From Cellulosimicrobium cellulans (lineage in GTDB: Bacteria > Actinomycetota > Actinomycetes > Actinomycetales > Cellulomonadaceae): a DNA stretch of 64,000 nt. The notes below the pieces were generated by a model, which searched no databases, had not been told where the DNA came from, and saw only the letters and a list, made by a program, of their open reading frames with translations. The DNA is taken from positions 1-64,000 of the forward strand of contig NZ_BJNZ01000022.1 of NCBI RefSeq assembly GCF_006539945.1, read 5' to 3'. The position numbers were made by a program, and so were the translations under genes. Within the stretch, counting starts at the first letter, position 1. Every line of letters starts with the position of its first letter. Shown one piece after another: positions 18,578 to 26,393 of the stretch.

Positions 18578-21500
18578 GTGACGCTCGACAGCACCTCCGA
18601 CAGCACCCCCTCTGAGTCGACGGCGGACGCCGCCGCGACCCACGACCGGGCCGAGGGCCCGACCACAGGGCGCAAGCCCGCCCGCCGCCGCGCCACCCGC
18701 AGCGCGGCGCCGCCCCAGGCGCCGGCCGCACCGGCAGACGGCGCGCCCGTCCCCGCCGACGCGCCCACGGCACCCGCCGACCCGGCGCCGGTCGCCGAGA
18801 CGACGACTGCCGACACGGCCGAGAAGAAGCCTGCGCGCCGATCGCGCCGCGCGACCCGTGCGACGTCCGCGTCCGTCGAGCCTGCCGCCGACGCCCTCGC
18901 GACGCCCGCCGCCGGTTCCACCGCGGCCCCCGCCGCCGACGCGGCGTCCTCCGCGACCCCGGTGTCCTCCGACGTCCCGACGTCCGCCGAGGCCGAGCGT
19001 GCGCCGGAGACCACCGCTCCGAAGGGCCGTGGCCGCACCACGCGCCGCACCCAGGGTGGCGCGAAGAAGCCCGAGACCGCCGCGACCGACGCCCCGCTCG
19101 ACGTGCTCTCGGAGTTCGGGCTGAGCGCGGCCCCCGCCGTGGAGCAGGCGGCGCCCGCGGCCACCGGCCCGGACGCCGACGCACTGCTCGGCGCGTCCGA
19201 CGCGCCGCGCAAGGCCAAGCGCACCCGGACGTCGCGCAAGGCGGCCCCGGTCGAGGACGTCGCCGCGCCTGCGGCGCCCGAGGTGGAGTCAGCCGGGCCG
19301 ACCGAGCCTGCGCAGGCCGTGACCGAGGCTCCCGCGGAGAAGAAGCCCGCGCGCCGCTCGCGCCGCGCGACCTCCGCAGCCGGCGCCCCGACCACGAAGG
19401 CCCCGACCGCGAAGGTCGCTGACGCGCAGGCTCCGGTCACGACGGCCGACGACGCCGTGCCCGCCGTGGCCGAGGCCACCGCGCCGCTCGTCGAGCCGGA
19501 CGCGCCGGCCTCCGAGGAGACGCCGAAGAAGCCCGCGCGCCGCTCGCGCCGCGCCACCTCGAAGACCGTCTCCGCCGAGGAGCCGGCCGAGCCGCAGCAG
19601 GCGGCCGAGGCGACGTCGGGCGACGCTCCTGCGCCCGCGGCCGCACCGGAGGCGCCCGTGTCGCCCGCAGCCACCGGCGCGGGCACGAGCACGCCGCGGC
19701 TCGCGACGACCGCCCTGCTCTTCCAGGCGCCCGACCCCGCGGCCGCGCCGCGTCGTCCCCGCCGGGCCCAGAGCCCGGCCGGTCCGCCGCGCCACGTCGA
19801 GCCGGCCCCCGTGGCCCAGGCGACCCCTGTCGCCGAGCAGCGCGAGCGGGCTCCGAAGGAGTCCGCGGCTGTCCCGGTGGCGTCCGAGCGCACCCAGGAC
19901 GTGACGGTCGAGGTCGCCCTCACGGGCGAGGACGCCGCCGCGGTCGAGGAGATCGAGGCCATCGAGTCGGAGCTCGTCGCCGAGGGGATCGAGCTCCCCG
20001 ACGACGCGTTCGGGCCGGAGGACTTCGCCGAGCTGGAGGAGGCCGAGCCCGACGCCACCGAGGACCAGGCCGCGTCCGACGACGCGGAGTCCGGTCCCCG
20101 CCGCCGCCGTCGCCGTGGTGGCCGTGGTCGCCGTGGTCGCCCGGACACGGGTCGTGAGCAGGACGAGAACGACGAGACCCCCGCCGAGGGTGACGAGCCG
20201 GCCGACGCCGGCGCGACCGCCGAGGCCGACGAGCCCGAGCACGAGGCTGCCGACGCCGAGCCCGGCGAGGACGAGGCGGGCAGCCGCCGTCGGCGTCGCC
20301 GCCGCCGCGGTGGGCGGGGTGAGAGCGGCGACAGCTCCTCGACCCGTTCGCGGCCGCGCGAGCGCAGCCTGGCCGACGAGGTCACGGCGCTCAAGGGCTC
20401 GACGCGTCTCGAGGCGAAGCGCCAGCGTCGCCGCGAAGGGCGGGACGCCGGTCGTCGCCGCCAGATCATCACCGAGGCGGAGTTCCTCGCGCGCCGTGAG
20501 GCGGTCGAGCGGTCGATGGTCGTGCGCGAGCGCGCGGGCCGCACGCAGATCGCCGTGCTCGAGGACGGCGTGCTCGTCGAGCACTACGTCTCCCAGCAGT
20601 CGCAGGCGTCCATGGCGGGCAACGTCTACCTGGGCCGGGTCCAGAACGTGCTGCCGAGCATGGAGGCCGCGTTCATCGACGTCGGCAAGGGCCGCAACGC
20701 CGTGCTGTACGCGGGCGAGGTGAACTGGGACGCGGCGGGGCTCGAGGGCCAGCCGCGCCGGATCGAGCAGGCGCTCAAGTCGGGCGACTCCGTGCTCGTG
20801 CAGGTGACCAAGGACCCGATCGGGCACAAGGGCGCGCGCCTCACGTCGCAGATCACGCTCGCGGGCCGCTACCTCGTGTTCGTGCCCGGCGGGGGCATGA
20901 CGGGCATCAGCCGCAAGCTCCCCGACACCGAGCGCAACCGCCTCAAGAAGATCCTCAAGGAGGTCGTGCCCGACGGCGCGGGCGTCATCGTGCGCACCGC
21001 CGCCGAGGGCGCGAGCGAGGAGGAGCTGCGCGCGGACGTCGAGCGGCTGCGCGGGCAGTGGGAGGCCATCGAGAAGAAGTCGAAGAGCGCCTCGGCGCCG
21101 GCGCTGCTCCAGGGTGAGCCCGACCTCGCGATCCGCGTGGTCCGCGACATCTTCAACGACGACTTCAGCTCGCTCGTCGTCGAGGGCGACGGGGCGTGGA
21201 GCGAGATCTCCTCGTACGTCGAGGAGCTCGCCCCGGACCTGCGCGAGCGCGTCTCCAAGTGGACGGGCACGCAGGACGTCTTCACCGTGCACCGCGTCGA
21301 CGAGCAGCTCGCCAAGGGCATGGACCGCAAGGTCTGGCTGCCCTCGGGCGGCTCGCTCGTCATCGACCGCACCGAGGCGATGACCGTCGTCGACGTCAAC
21401 ACGGGCAAGTTCACCGGCTCGGGCGGCACGCTCGAGGAGACGGTGACGCGCAACAACCTGGAGGCGGCCGAGGAGATCGTCCGCCAGCTCAGGCTGCGCG

Positions 21501-22093
21501 ACATCGGCGGCATCATCGTCATCGACTTCATCGACATGGTGCTCGAGTCCAACCGCGACCTCGTGCTGCGTCGCCTCGTCGAGTGCCTGGGGCGTGACCG
21601 GACCAAGCACCAGGTCGCCGAGGTCACGTCGCTCGGGCTCGTGCAGATGACGCGCAAGCGCGTCGGTCAGGGCCTGGTCGAGGCGTTCAGCGAGACGTGC
21701 GAGCACTGCCACGGGCGCGGCTTCATCGTGCACACCGACCCGATCGAGAAGTCGGGCGGCAACGGTCGCGGGGGCCACGACCACGGCGGCAACGGCGGGA
21801 GCGGCGCCCCGGCGGCCGCGGAGGAGCCGGCCGAGGCCGGGCGCTCGCGGTCGCGCCGCAAGCGCGGCACCGCCACTGCCGGCGCCGGCAAGGACACGGC
21901 GATCACGCTCCCGCAGGCGGCCGTCCCGGTCCTGCCGGAGGTCTCGTCCGAGGCGCGCGAGGCCGTGAAGGCCACGCTCGCGACGATCGCCGCGGCCGCG
22001 GCGCACGCCCACGAGCACGAGCACGAGCACGACGGTGCGGATCCCGCGCCGGTCGTCGGCGACGACGCCCACGCGGAGCCCGGCGAGGAGTGA
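18578..22093 (+). CDS. rne: Ribonuclease E/G (Rne/Rng family)
   Basis: A 1171-residue endoribonuclease for mRNA decay and rRNA maturation. Residues 1-620 are a disordered Ala/Pro/Glu/Arg-rich arm; the catalytic part (S1, 5' sensor and DNase I-like regions) runs from about 630 to 1060. The metal-binding aspartates are in VDVNTG (Asp939) and IDFIDM (Asp983), and the zinc link CEHCHGRG has Cys1041 and Cys1044. The arm contains three exact copies of KKPARRSRRAT at 83-93, 255-265 and 317-327, plus a diverged one at 31-41, which probably bind RNA or partner enzymes. The C-terminal tail ends in a His/Glu run. The GTG is chosen for the AGGAG 8 nt upstream; the frame is open 82 codons earlier, but that part lacks coding character. 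Confidence 0.93.
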   Translation: MTLDSTSDSTPSESTADAAATHDRAEGPTTGRKPARRRATRSAAPPQAPAAPADGAPVPADAPTAPADPAPVAETTTADTAEKKPARRSRRATRATSASVEPAADALATPAAGSTAAPAADAASSATPVSSDVPTSAEAERAPETTAPKGRGRTTRRTQGGAKKPETAATDAPLDVLSEFGLSAAPAVEQAAPAATGPDADALLGASDAPRKAKRTRTSRKAAPVEDVAAPAAPEVESAGPTEPAQAVTEAPAEKKPARRSRRATSAAGAPTTKAPTAKVADAQAPVTTADDAVPAVAEATAPLVEPDAPASEETPKKPARRSRRATSKTVSAEEPAEPQQAAEATSGDAPAPAAAPEAPVSPAATGAGTSTPRLATTALLFQAPDPAAAPRRPRRAQSPAGPPRHVEPAPVAQATPVAEQRERAPKESAAVPVASERTQDVTVEVALTGEDAAAVEEIEAIESELVAEGIELPDDAFGPEDFAELEEAEPDATEDQAASDDAESGPRRRRRRGGRGRRGRPDTGREQDENDETPAEGDEPADAGATAEADEPEHEAADAEPGEDEAGSRRRRRRRRGGRGESGDSSSTRSRPRERSLADEVTALKGSTRLEAKRQRRREGRDAGRRRQIITEAEFLARREAVERSMVVRERAGRTQIAVLEDGVLVEHYVSQQSQASMAGNVYLGRVQNVLPSMEAAFIDVGKGRNAVLYAGEVNWDAAGLEGQPRRIEQALKSGDSVLVQVTKDPIGHKGARLTSQITLAGRYLVFVPGGGMTGISRKLPDTERNRLKKILKEVVPDGAGVIVRTAAEGASEEELRADVERLRGQWEAIEKKSKSASAPALLQGEPDLAIRVVRDIFNDDFSSLVVEGDGAWSEISSYVEELAPDLRERVSKWTGTQDVFTVHRVDEQLAKGMDRKVWLPSGGSLVIDRTEAMTVVDVNTGKFTGSGGTLEETVTRNNLEAAEEIVRQLRLRDIGGIIVIDFIDMVLESNRDLVLRRLVECLGRDRTKHQVAEVTSLGLVQMTRKRVGQGLVEAFSETCEHCHGRGFIVHTDPIEKSGGNGRGGHDHGGNGGSGAPAAAEEPAEAGRSRSRRKRGTATAGAGKDTAITLPQAAVPVLPEVSSEAREAVKATLATIAAAAAHAHEHEHEHDGADPAPVVGDDAHAEPGEE

Positions 22094-22180
22094 CGGTCAC
22101 CGCGCCCGGTGGCGTGCCTGTGCACGCCGCCGGGCCCTGACCGGTGCGCGACCGTCTTCGTCCTCGTCGCCTCCACCTGG

Positions 22181-22186
22181 CATCAT
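22181..22186 (+). promoter_or_regulatory. -10-like CATCAT of the 5'-nucleotidase gene, leaderless type
   Basis: CATCAT ends 7 nt before the ATG and there is no Shine-Dalgarno sequence. It fits the nAnnnT pattern seen at other leaderless genes here but is a weaker match. Confidence 0.4.
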
Positions 22187-22192
22187 GCGCCC

Positions 22193-23686
22193 ATGGGTTA
22201 CGACCTCTCGGGCCGCCTCGTCATCGGCGTCGCCTCGTCCGCACTGTTCGACCTCACCGAGTCCGACCGCGTGTTCCGCACGCAGGGGGAGGCGGCGTAC
22301 CGCGACTTCCAGGAGCGTCACCGCGACGACGCGCTGGCCCCGGGCGTCGCCTTCGGGTTCGTGCGCCGTCTGCTCGCGCTGAACGACCTGGCGCCGTCGG
22401 CCGACGACCCGCTCGTCGAGGTCATCGTCATGTCGCGCAACTCGCCCGAGACGGGCCTGAGGGTCATGCGCTCGATCCGCCACCACGAGCTCGACATCAC
22501 GCGCGCCGTCTTCCGCCAGGGCCGCAGCCCGCACGAGTTCATCCGCCCGCTGCACGTGGACCTGTTCCTGTCCGCCGACGAGCGCTCCGTGCGCGACGCG
22601 GTCGACCTCGGCCTGCCCGCCGGGTACGTGCTCGACCCGACGTTCGCGGACGAGGCCGGCGACGAGCTGCGCATCGCGTTCGACTTCGACGGCGTGCTCG
22701 CGGACGACTCGTCCGAGCGCCGCTTCCAGGACGGCGGCCTCGTCTCGTTCCGCGAGCACGAGGCGCTCAACGCCGACGTGCCGCTCGGGCGCGGCCCGCT
22801 GCGCGAGCTGCTCGTCGGCATCCACCGGGTGCAGGTCGTCGAGCGCGAGCGGAACGCGTCCGACCCGTCGTACCGGCCGCGCGTGCACGTCTCGCTCGTC
22901 ACGGCGCGCTCGGCCCCCGCGCACGAGCGCGCGGTCGCGACGCTGTCGTCGTGGGGTGTCACCGTCGACGACGCGTTCTTCCTCGGCGGGGTGGACAAGG
23001 ACGGCGTCCTCGAGGTGCTGCGCCCGCACATCTTCTTCGACGACCAGCGCGCCGTCGTGGAGGCGACCCGCCGGGTCGCCCCATCGGTCCACGTGCCCTA
23101 CGGCGAGCTCAACCGCGGCGTCCTGCCCGCGGACCCGGCGCTCGACACCCGGCGCCCGCGTCCGGCCGACGCCGCGCCTCCCGCGCCCACGCGGCGCGAG
23201 GCGGCCACGCCGCCGGCACCGGCCGCGCCGACGGGCGAGCGAGACGCCGAAGAGGACCCGGCGCCCACGCGCGGCGACGAGGTCCGCGTCCGGGGGACCG
23301 GCACGCGCGAGCTCCCGCTCGTGCGCTCCGTGCCGGGCATCGGCGGTGCGGGTCTCGCCGGTCTCGCCGGGGCGTCGACGGTCGTGCCGGCCGCGGAGCC
23401 GGCGCGCGAGGCCGAGCGTCCCGAGCCGGACCCCGGCTCCGCGACTCCCGCTGCTCCCGCGCCTGCTGCTCCGCGGGACGGCGAGGCCGGGACGGCAACG
23501 AGCTCGGAGCCCGCGGCGCGTCCGTCCGACGCGGAGGGCTCGGCGCCCACCGGGACCACGCTCCTCAGCCGTCGGGACGTCGCGCGCCCGGGCGCGCCCG
23601 ACCGCGTGTCGGTGCTCGGCCCGGCGGGGGAGCCCAAGCCGCTCCCCGTCCGCCCGTCGTCGAACGGCCCGGCCCGGCACCACTGA
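22193..23686 (+). CDS. 5'-nucleotidase (cN-I-like, PF06189 type) with disordered tail
   Basis: A 497-residue protein. The first 310 residues match the 5'-nucleotidase family related to cytosolic cN-I: an N-terminal GVASSALFDL segment, VIVMSRNSPETGLRVMRSIRHH, and the HAD-like catalytic motif FDFDGVLADDSSE near residue 165, followed by LVTARSAPAHERAV and FFDDQRAVV. It should dephosphorylate nucleoside monophosphates in the cytoplasm. The remaining 190 residues are Pro/Ala/Arg-rich and probably disordered, an unusual extension. Single gene between rne and tdk, with the thymidine kinase next, so both may serve nucleotide salvage. Confidence 0.82.
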   Translation: MGYDLSGRLVIGVASSALFDLTESDRVFRTQGEAAYRDFQERHRDDALAPGVAFGFVRRLLALNDLAPSADDPLVEVIVMSRNSPETGLRVMRSIRHHELDITRAVFRQGRSPHEFIRPLHVDLFLSADERSVRDAVDLGLPAGYVLDPTFADEAGDELRIAFDFDGVLADDSSERRFQDGGLVSFREHEALNADVPLGRGPLRELLVGIHRVQVVERERNASDPSYRPRVHVSLVTARSAPAHERAVATLSSWGVTVDDAFFLGGVDKDGVLEVLRPHIFFDDQRAVVEATRRVAPSVHVPYGELNRGVLPADPALDTRRPRPADAAPPAPTRREAATPPAPAAPTGERDAEEDPAPTRGDEVRVRGTGTRELPLVRSVPGIGGAGLAGLAGASTVVPAAEPAREAERPEPDPGSATPAAPAPAAPRDGEAGTATSSEPAARPSDAEGSAPTGTTLLSRRDVARPGAPDRVSVLGPAGEPKPLPVRPSSNGPARHH

Positions 23687-23741
23687 CCGGCGCACCGGCC
23701 CCGCGTCGCGCGCCGCCGGGGTCCGGTGGTTCACTGCTCGC

Positions 23742-24431
23742 ATGAGCGGCGCCGCGCGTCTCGCGGACCCTTCGCCCCGCGCGGGCGGCCGGGTCGAGGT
23801 GGTGTGCGGCCCGATGTTCGCGGGCAAGACCGAGGAGCTGCTGCGGCGGGTCCGACGCGCCGAGGTCGCGGGGCGCCGTGTCGAGGTGGTCGGGCACGTC
23901 CTCGACACGCGGCGCGGCACGGGCACGGTGAGCTCGCACTCGGGTCTCGCGATCCCGTCGCGGACCGCGCGCGACGCGGCCGACCTCGCGCGGCTGGTGC
24001 ACGACGGCGGCCCGCTCGACCTCGTCGCGGTCGACGAGGCCCACTTCTTCGGTCCCGACCTCGTCGACGTCGTGCAGCGCCTCGCGGACGACGGGCTCGT
24101 GGTGGTCGTCGCGGGCCTCGACGTGACGTTCGACGCGCGGCCGTTCGAGCCCCTGCCGACGCTCGCGGCGCTTGCCGAGCGGGTCGACAAGCTCACCGCC
24201 GTGTGCGCGGTGTGCGGGGAGGACGCGGCGTTCCACGTGCGCGTGGCTCCGGAGGTGACGGCCGACTTCGCGCTGCGTGACCCGCTGGTCCCCGCCGCCG
24301 CGCACGTCGGCGGCGCCGAGAGCTACGAGGCGCGGTGCCGGGCGCACCTGCCCGTGGCGCCGTGGCGGGCTCAGCCGGCCGCCGGACCCGAGGGGCCCGG
24401 CGGGTCCTCGACGAGGGGGACGAACGAGTAG
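23742..24431 (+). CDS. tdk: Thymidine kinase
   Basis: A 229-residue type II thymidine kinase that phosphorylates thymidine with ATP. Walker A GPMFAGKT at residues 23-30, Walker B VDEAHFF near 95, the LDVTFDARPFEPLPTL lasso segment, and the zinc-site CAVCGED with a later C..H cluster near residue 200. ATG start lacks an obvious ribosome-binding site. The 3' end overlaps the convergent methyltransferase gene by 61 nt. Confidence 0.93.
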   Translation: MSGAARLADPSPRAGGRVEVVCGPMFAGKTEELLRRVRRAEVAGRRVEVVGHVLDTRRGTGTVSSHSGLAIPSRTARDAADLARLVHDGGPLDLVAVDEAHFFGPDLVDVVQRLADDGLVVVVAGLDVTFDARPFEPLPTLAALAERVDKLTAVCAVCGEDAAFHVRVAPEVTADFALRDPLVPAAAHVGGAESYEARCRAHLPVAPWRAQPAAGPEGPGGSSTRGTNE

Positions 24432-25018
24432 GACCCGTGCTCGCTCACCCGGGTGCCGTCGGGTGCGTCCGGGTCGGCCTCGACGAGCAGCATCGTGTGC
24501 CGGACCGGGACCACCATCCGGCCGTCCGGCGCGAGCTGGTCCACGAGGGCCCGGGGGAGCGCGTCGGCCGCCGCGGAGACGAGGACCCGGTCGTAGCGCT
24601 CGCCCGGTGTGCCCAGGACGCCGCGCCGCGCGGGCTCCAGCCGCGCCCAGGAGGCGTGCGCCGTCGCGAGGTTCGCGGCGCCCCACGCGGCGAGGTCGGG
24701 GTCGCGCTCGAGCCCGAGCACGCCGCCCGACGGCCCGACGAGCACGGCGAGGAGCGCCGTCGTCCACCCGGAGCCGGCGCCGACGTCGAGGACCCGGTGG
24801 CCGGGGGCGACGTCGAGCAGCCGCAGCATCGCGGCGACGGTCGACGGCTGCGAGTTCGTCTGGCCGTGCCCGATCGCGAGCGGGCGGTCCTGACCGGCCC
24901 AGCGGCGTTGCGCCCGGGGGAGGAACGCGCGGCGGTCGACCGCGCGCATCGCGGCGGCGACGGCGTCGTCGTCGTGCCCGTGACGGCTGCTGCCGTCGGG
25001 CGGGCCTGCCGGGCGCAT
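24371..25018 (-). CDS. Protein-L-isoaspartate O-methyltransferase-like protein
   Basis: A 215-residue SAM-dependent methyltransferase of the PCMT group. It has the RAFLPRAQR segment and the IGHGQTNSQPSTVAAML motif of isoaspartyl methyltransferases (usually G.G.T.S.P), followed by SAM motif I VLDVGAGSGWTTALL and the YDRVLVSAAA motif. Start at ATG 25018 with GGAGGT 6 nt upstream; the frame is open further upstream without support. Whether it repairs isoaspartate or modifies another substrate is open. Its last 61 nt lie inside the end of tdk on the other strand. Confidence 0.82.
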   Translation of the reverse strand: MRPAGPPDGSSRHGHDDDAVAAAMRAVDRRAFLPRAQRRWAGQDRPLAIGHGQTNSQPSTVAAMLRLLDVAPGHRVLDVGAGSGWTTALLAVLVGPSGGVLGLERDPDLAAWGAANLATAHASWARLEPARRGVLGTPGERYDRVLVSAAADALPRALVDQLAPDGRMVVPVRHTMLLVEADPDAPDGTRVSEHGSYSFVPLVEDPPGPSGPAAG

Positions 25019-25200
25019 GCGACCACCTCCACCGCCAGCGTAGGCACGGTCGCGCGCCACGCGCCCGCCGTCGTGGCGGTGGTGCCGGAGGACGACGGAC
25101 GCGACCGGACCCCTCCCGGTGGCGAAGGCGCACGGGCGGCGGGATGCTCGACGGGTGCGCGGGCGCGTCGGTGCGCCCGCCCCGGACGGGGGAGCCCGGC

Positions 25201-25407
25201 ATGAGCGGCACGGTGGCACGGATCACGCACATCAGCGCGCGGTCGGACACGAGCTTCGAGGACGCCGTCAAGATCGGCGTCGAGCGCGCGGCGAGCACGC
25301 TGCGCAACGTCTCGGGCGCGTGGGTCAAGGAGCAGAAGGTCGACATCGTCGACGGTCGCATCACGACCTGGCAGGTCGTCCTCGAGATCACGTTCGTGCT
25401 CGAGTAG
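25201..25407 (+). CDS. Dodecin family flavin-binding protein
   Basis: A 68-residue beta-alpha-beta2 protein that forms a hollow dodecamer storing flavin (and CoA in actinobacteria). Typical features are the N-terminal VARITHISARSDTSFEDAVK, the helix ERAASTLRNVSGAWVKEQ, and the last strands ITTWQVVLEITFVLE with the Trp near the flavin site. ATG start with GGGGGAG upstream. Confidence 0.93.
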   Translation: MSGTVARITHISARSDTSFEDAVKIGVERAASTLRNVSGAWVKEQKVDIVDGRITTWQVVLEITFVLE

Positions 25408-25409
25408 GA

Positions 25410-25429
25410 CCGCGGTCCGCGGACCGCGG
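25410..25429 (+). terminator. 20-bp perfect palindrome after dodecin
   Basis: CCGCGGTCCGCGGACCGCGG, 2 nt after the dodecin stop, contains three CCGCGG words and can fold as a stem-loop. No T tract, so termination is inferred only from position. Confidence 0.4.
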
Positions 25430-25481
25430 GACGAGGCCGTCGCGCGCGAGCGGTCGTGCGCGCGGTCACGGCCCGCGCCAT

Positions 25482-25510
25482 TTGACCTGCCCCGCCGATC
25501 TCCGTACTCT
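25482..25510 (+). promoter_or_regulatory. Housekeeping promoter of rplU-rpmA (TTGACC-N17-TACTCT)
   Basis: TTGACC (25482-25487) and TACTCT (25505-25510) are exactly 17 nt apart, the best sigma-70-type promoter in the window. Transcription would start near 25517 and give a leader of about 130 nt. Confidence 0.8.
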
Positions 25511-25517
25511 TGAATGT

Positions 25518-25537
25518 CGGCGCGCCCAGGCGCGCCG
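25518..25537 (+). repeat. Hairpin at the start of the rplU leader
   Basis: A 9-bp stem with arms CGGCGCGCC and GGCGCGCCG around CA, located at the predicted 5' end of the rplU transcript. Each arm contains the palindrome GGCGCGCC. It could stabilise the message; an L21-type autoregulatory role is only a possibility. The remaining leader to 25647 shows no other structure I can support. Confidence 0.55.
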
Positions 25538-25647
25538 GTCCCGTGTGCCCACGGACGACTCGCACTCGCACGCCGCGGCGTGGTCGGAGTCTCCAAGACG
25601 AACTCGCCGTGACGAGCACGCCAAGACTAGGAGAGATGAGCAGCAAC

Positions 25648-25956
25648 GTGGTGTACGCGATCGTCAAGGCCGGTGGCCGTCAGGAGAAGGTTTCTGTCGG
25701 CGACATCGTCGTGGTGGACCGGGTGTCCGCCAAGGTCGGTGAGTCCCTCGAGCTGCCCGCTCTCCTGCTGGTGGACGGGGAGAAGGTGACCACCGACGCG
25801 GCGAAGCTCGCCAAGGTCAAGGTCACCGCCGAGGTCGTGCGGGACGAGAAGGGTCCGAAGATCACGATCCTGCGGTACAAGAACAAGACCGGTTACCGCC
25901 GTCGTCAGGGTCACCGCCAGCAGCTGACCCGCCTCAAGGTCACCGGCATCAAGTGA
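25648..25956 (+). CDS. rplU: 50S ribosomal protein L21
   Basis: A 102-residue large-subunit protein: (M)[18 protein letters not shown] at the start and [23 protein letters not shown] at the end match the family. The GTG at 25648 gives the conserved N-terminus and usual length; an ATG at 25636 would add four residues (MSSN), but the AGGAGAG upstream sits only 2 nt from it and 14 nt from the GTG, so the spacing decides neither. First gene of rplU-rpmA, transcribed from the strong promoter at 25482. Confidence 0.95.
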   Translation: MVYAIVKAGGRQEKVSVGDIVVVDRVSAKVGESLELPALLLVDGEKVTTDAAKLAKVKVTAEVVRDEKGPKITILRYKNKTGYRRRQGHRQQLTRLKVTGIK

Positions 25957-26042
25957 CCTCGCCCGGCGTGAGGTAGCGGCCCCGGGCCGCGCCGCGCCGA
26001 TCGGCACCCTCCCTCAGCAACCAGCACGAAAGCAGGTTCGTC

Positions 26043-26300
26043 ATGGCACACAAGAAGGGCGCGAGCTCCTCGCGCAACGGTCGCGACTCCAACGCCCAGC
26101 GCCTCGGCGTCAAGCGCTTCGGCGGTCAGGTCGTCAAGTCGGGCGAGATCATCGTCCGCCAGCGCGGCACGCACTTCCACCCCGGTGAGAACGTCGGCCG
26201 CGGCAAGGACGACACGCTGTTCGCCCTGGCCGCCGGTGCGGTCCAGTTCGGCACGCGTCGTGGCCGCAAGGTCATCGACATCGTCGCCGTCGAGGGCTGA
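26043..26300 (+). CDS. rpmA: 50S ribosomal protein L27
   Basis: An 85-residue protein whose N-terminus reaches the peptidyl-transferase centre. [23 protein letters not shown] and [24 protein letters not shown] are diagnostic. There is no extended N-terminus of the kind cleaved in firmicutes. It follows rplU by 86 nt and is closed by a strong stem-loop terminator. Confidence 0.97.
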   Translation: MAHKKGASSSRNGRDSNAQRLGVKRFGGQVVKSGEIIVRQRGTHFHPGENVGRGKDDTLFALAAGAVQFGTRRGRKVIDIVAVEG

Positions 26301-26319
26301 GCGACAGCCACAGGCTTCG

Positions 26320-26366
26320 AGCAGGAGGGGCGCACCGACGCGGTGCGCCCCTCCTGCTGTTTCTCG
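26320..26366 (+). terminator. Intrinsic terminator after rpmA
   Basis: An 18-bp perfect stem (26320-26337 with 26341-26358) with a 3-nt ACG loop, followed by GTTTCTCG. It separates the ribosomal protein genes from obgE, which therefore needs its own promoter. Confidence 0.85.
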
Positions 26367-26381
26367 CACACCCACCTCTGA

Positions 26382-26387
26382 GAGGAT
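26382..26387 (+). promoter_or_regulatory. -10-like GAGGAT of obgE, leaderless type
   Basis: GAGGAT ends 7 nt before the obgE ATG, just after the rpmA terminator. The AGAGGAT could also be read as a weak ribosome-binding site, so the leaderless reading is not certain. Confidence 0.4.
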
Positions 26388-26393
26388 CGTTCC

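Noticed and set aside
13617-19184. A single 1855-codon minus-strand frame through cydD and beyond
   Set aside because: Only the cydD part has protein-like sequence; the rest is Arg/Pro-rich read-through of cydB and cydA in the wrong frame, common at this GC content.
25636-25647. ATG start for rplU four codons upstream
   Set aside because: Would add MSSN to a protein whose family starts at (M)VYAIV; the AGGAG lies only 2 nt from this ATG.
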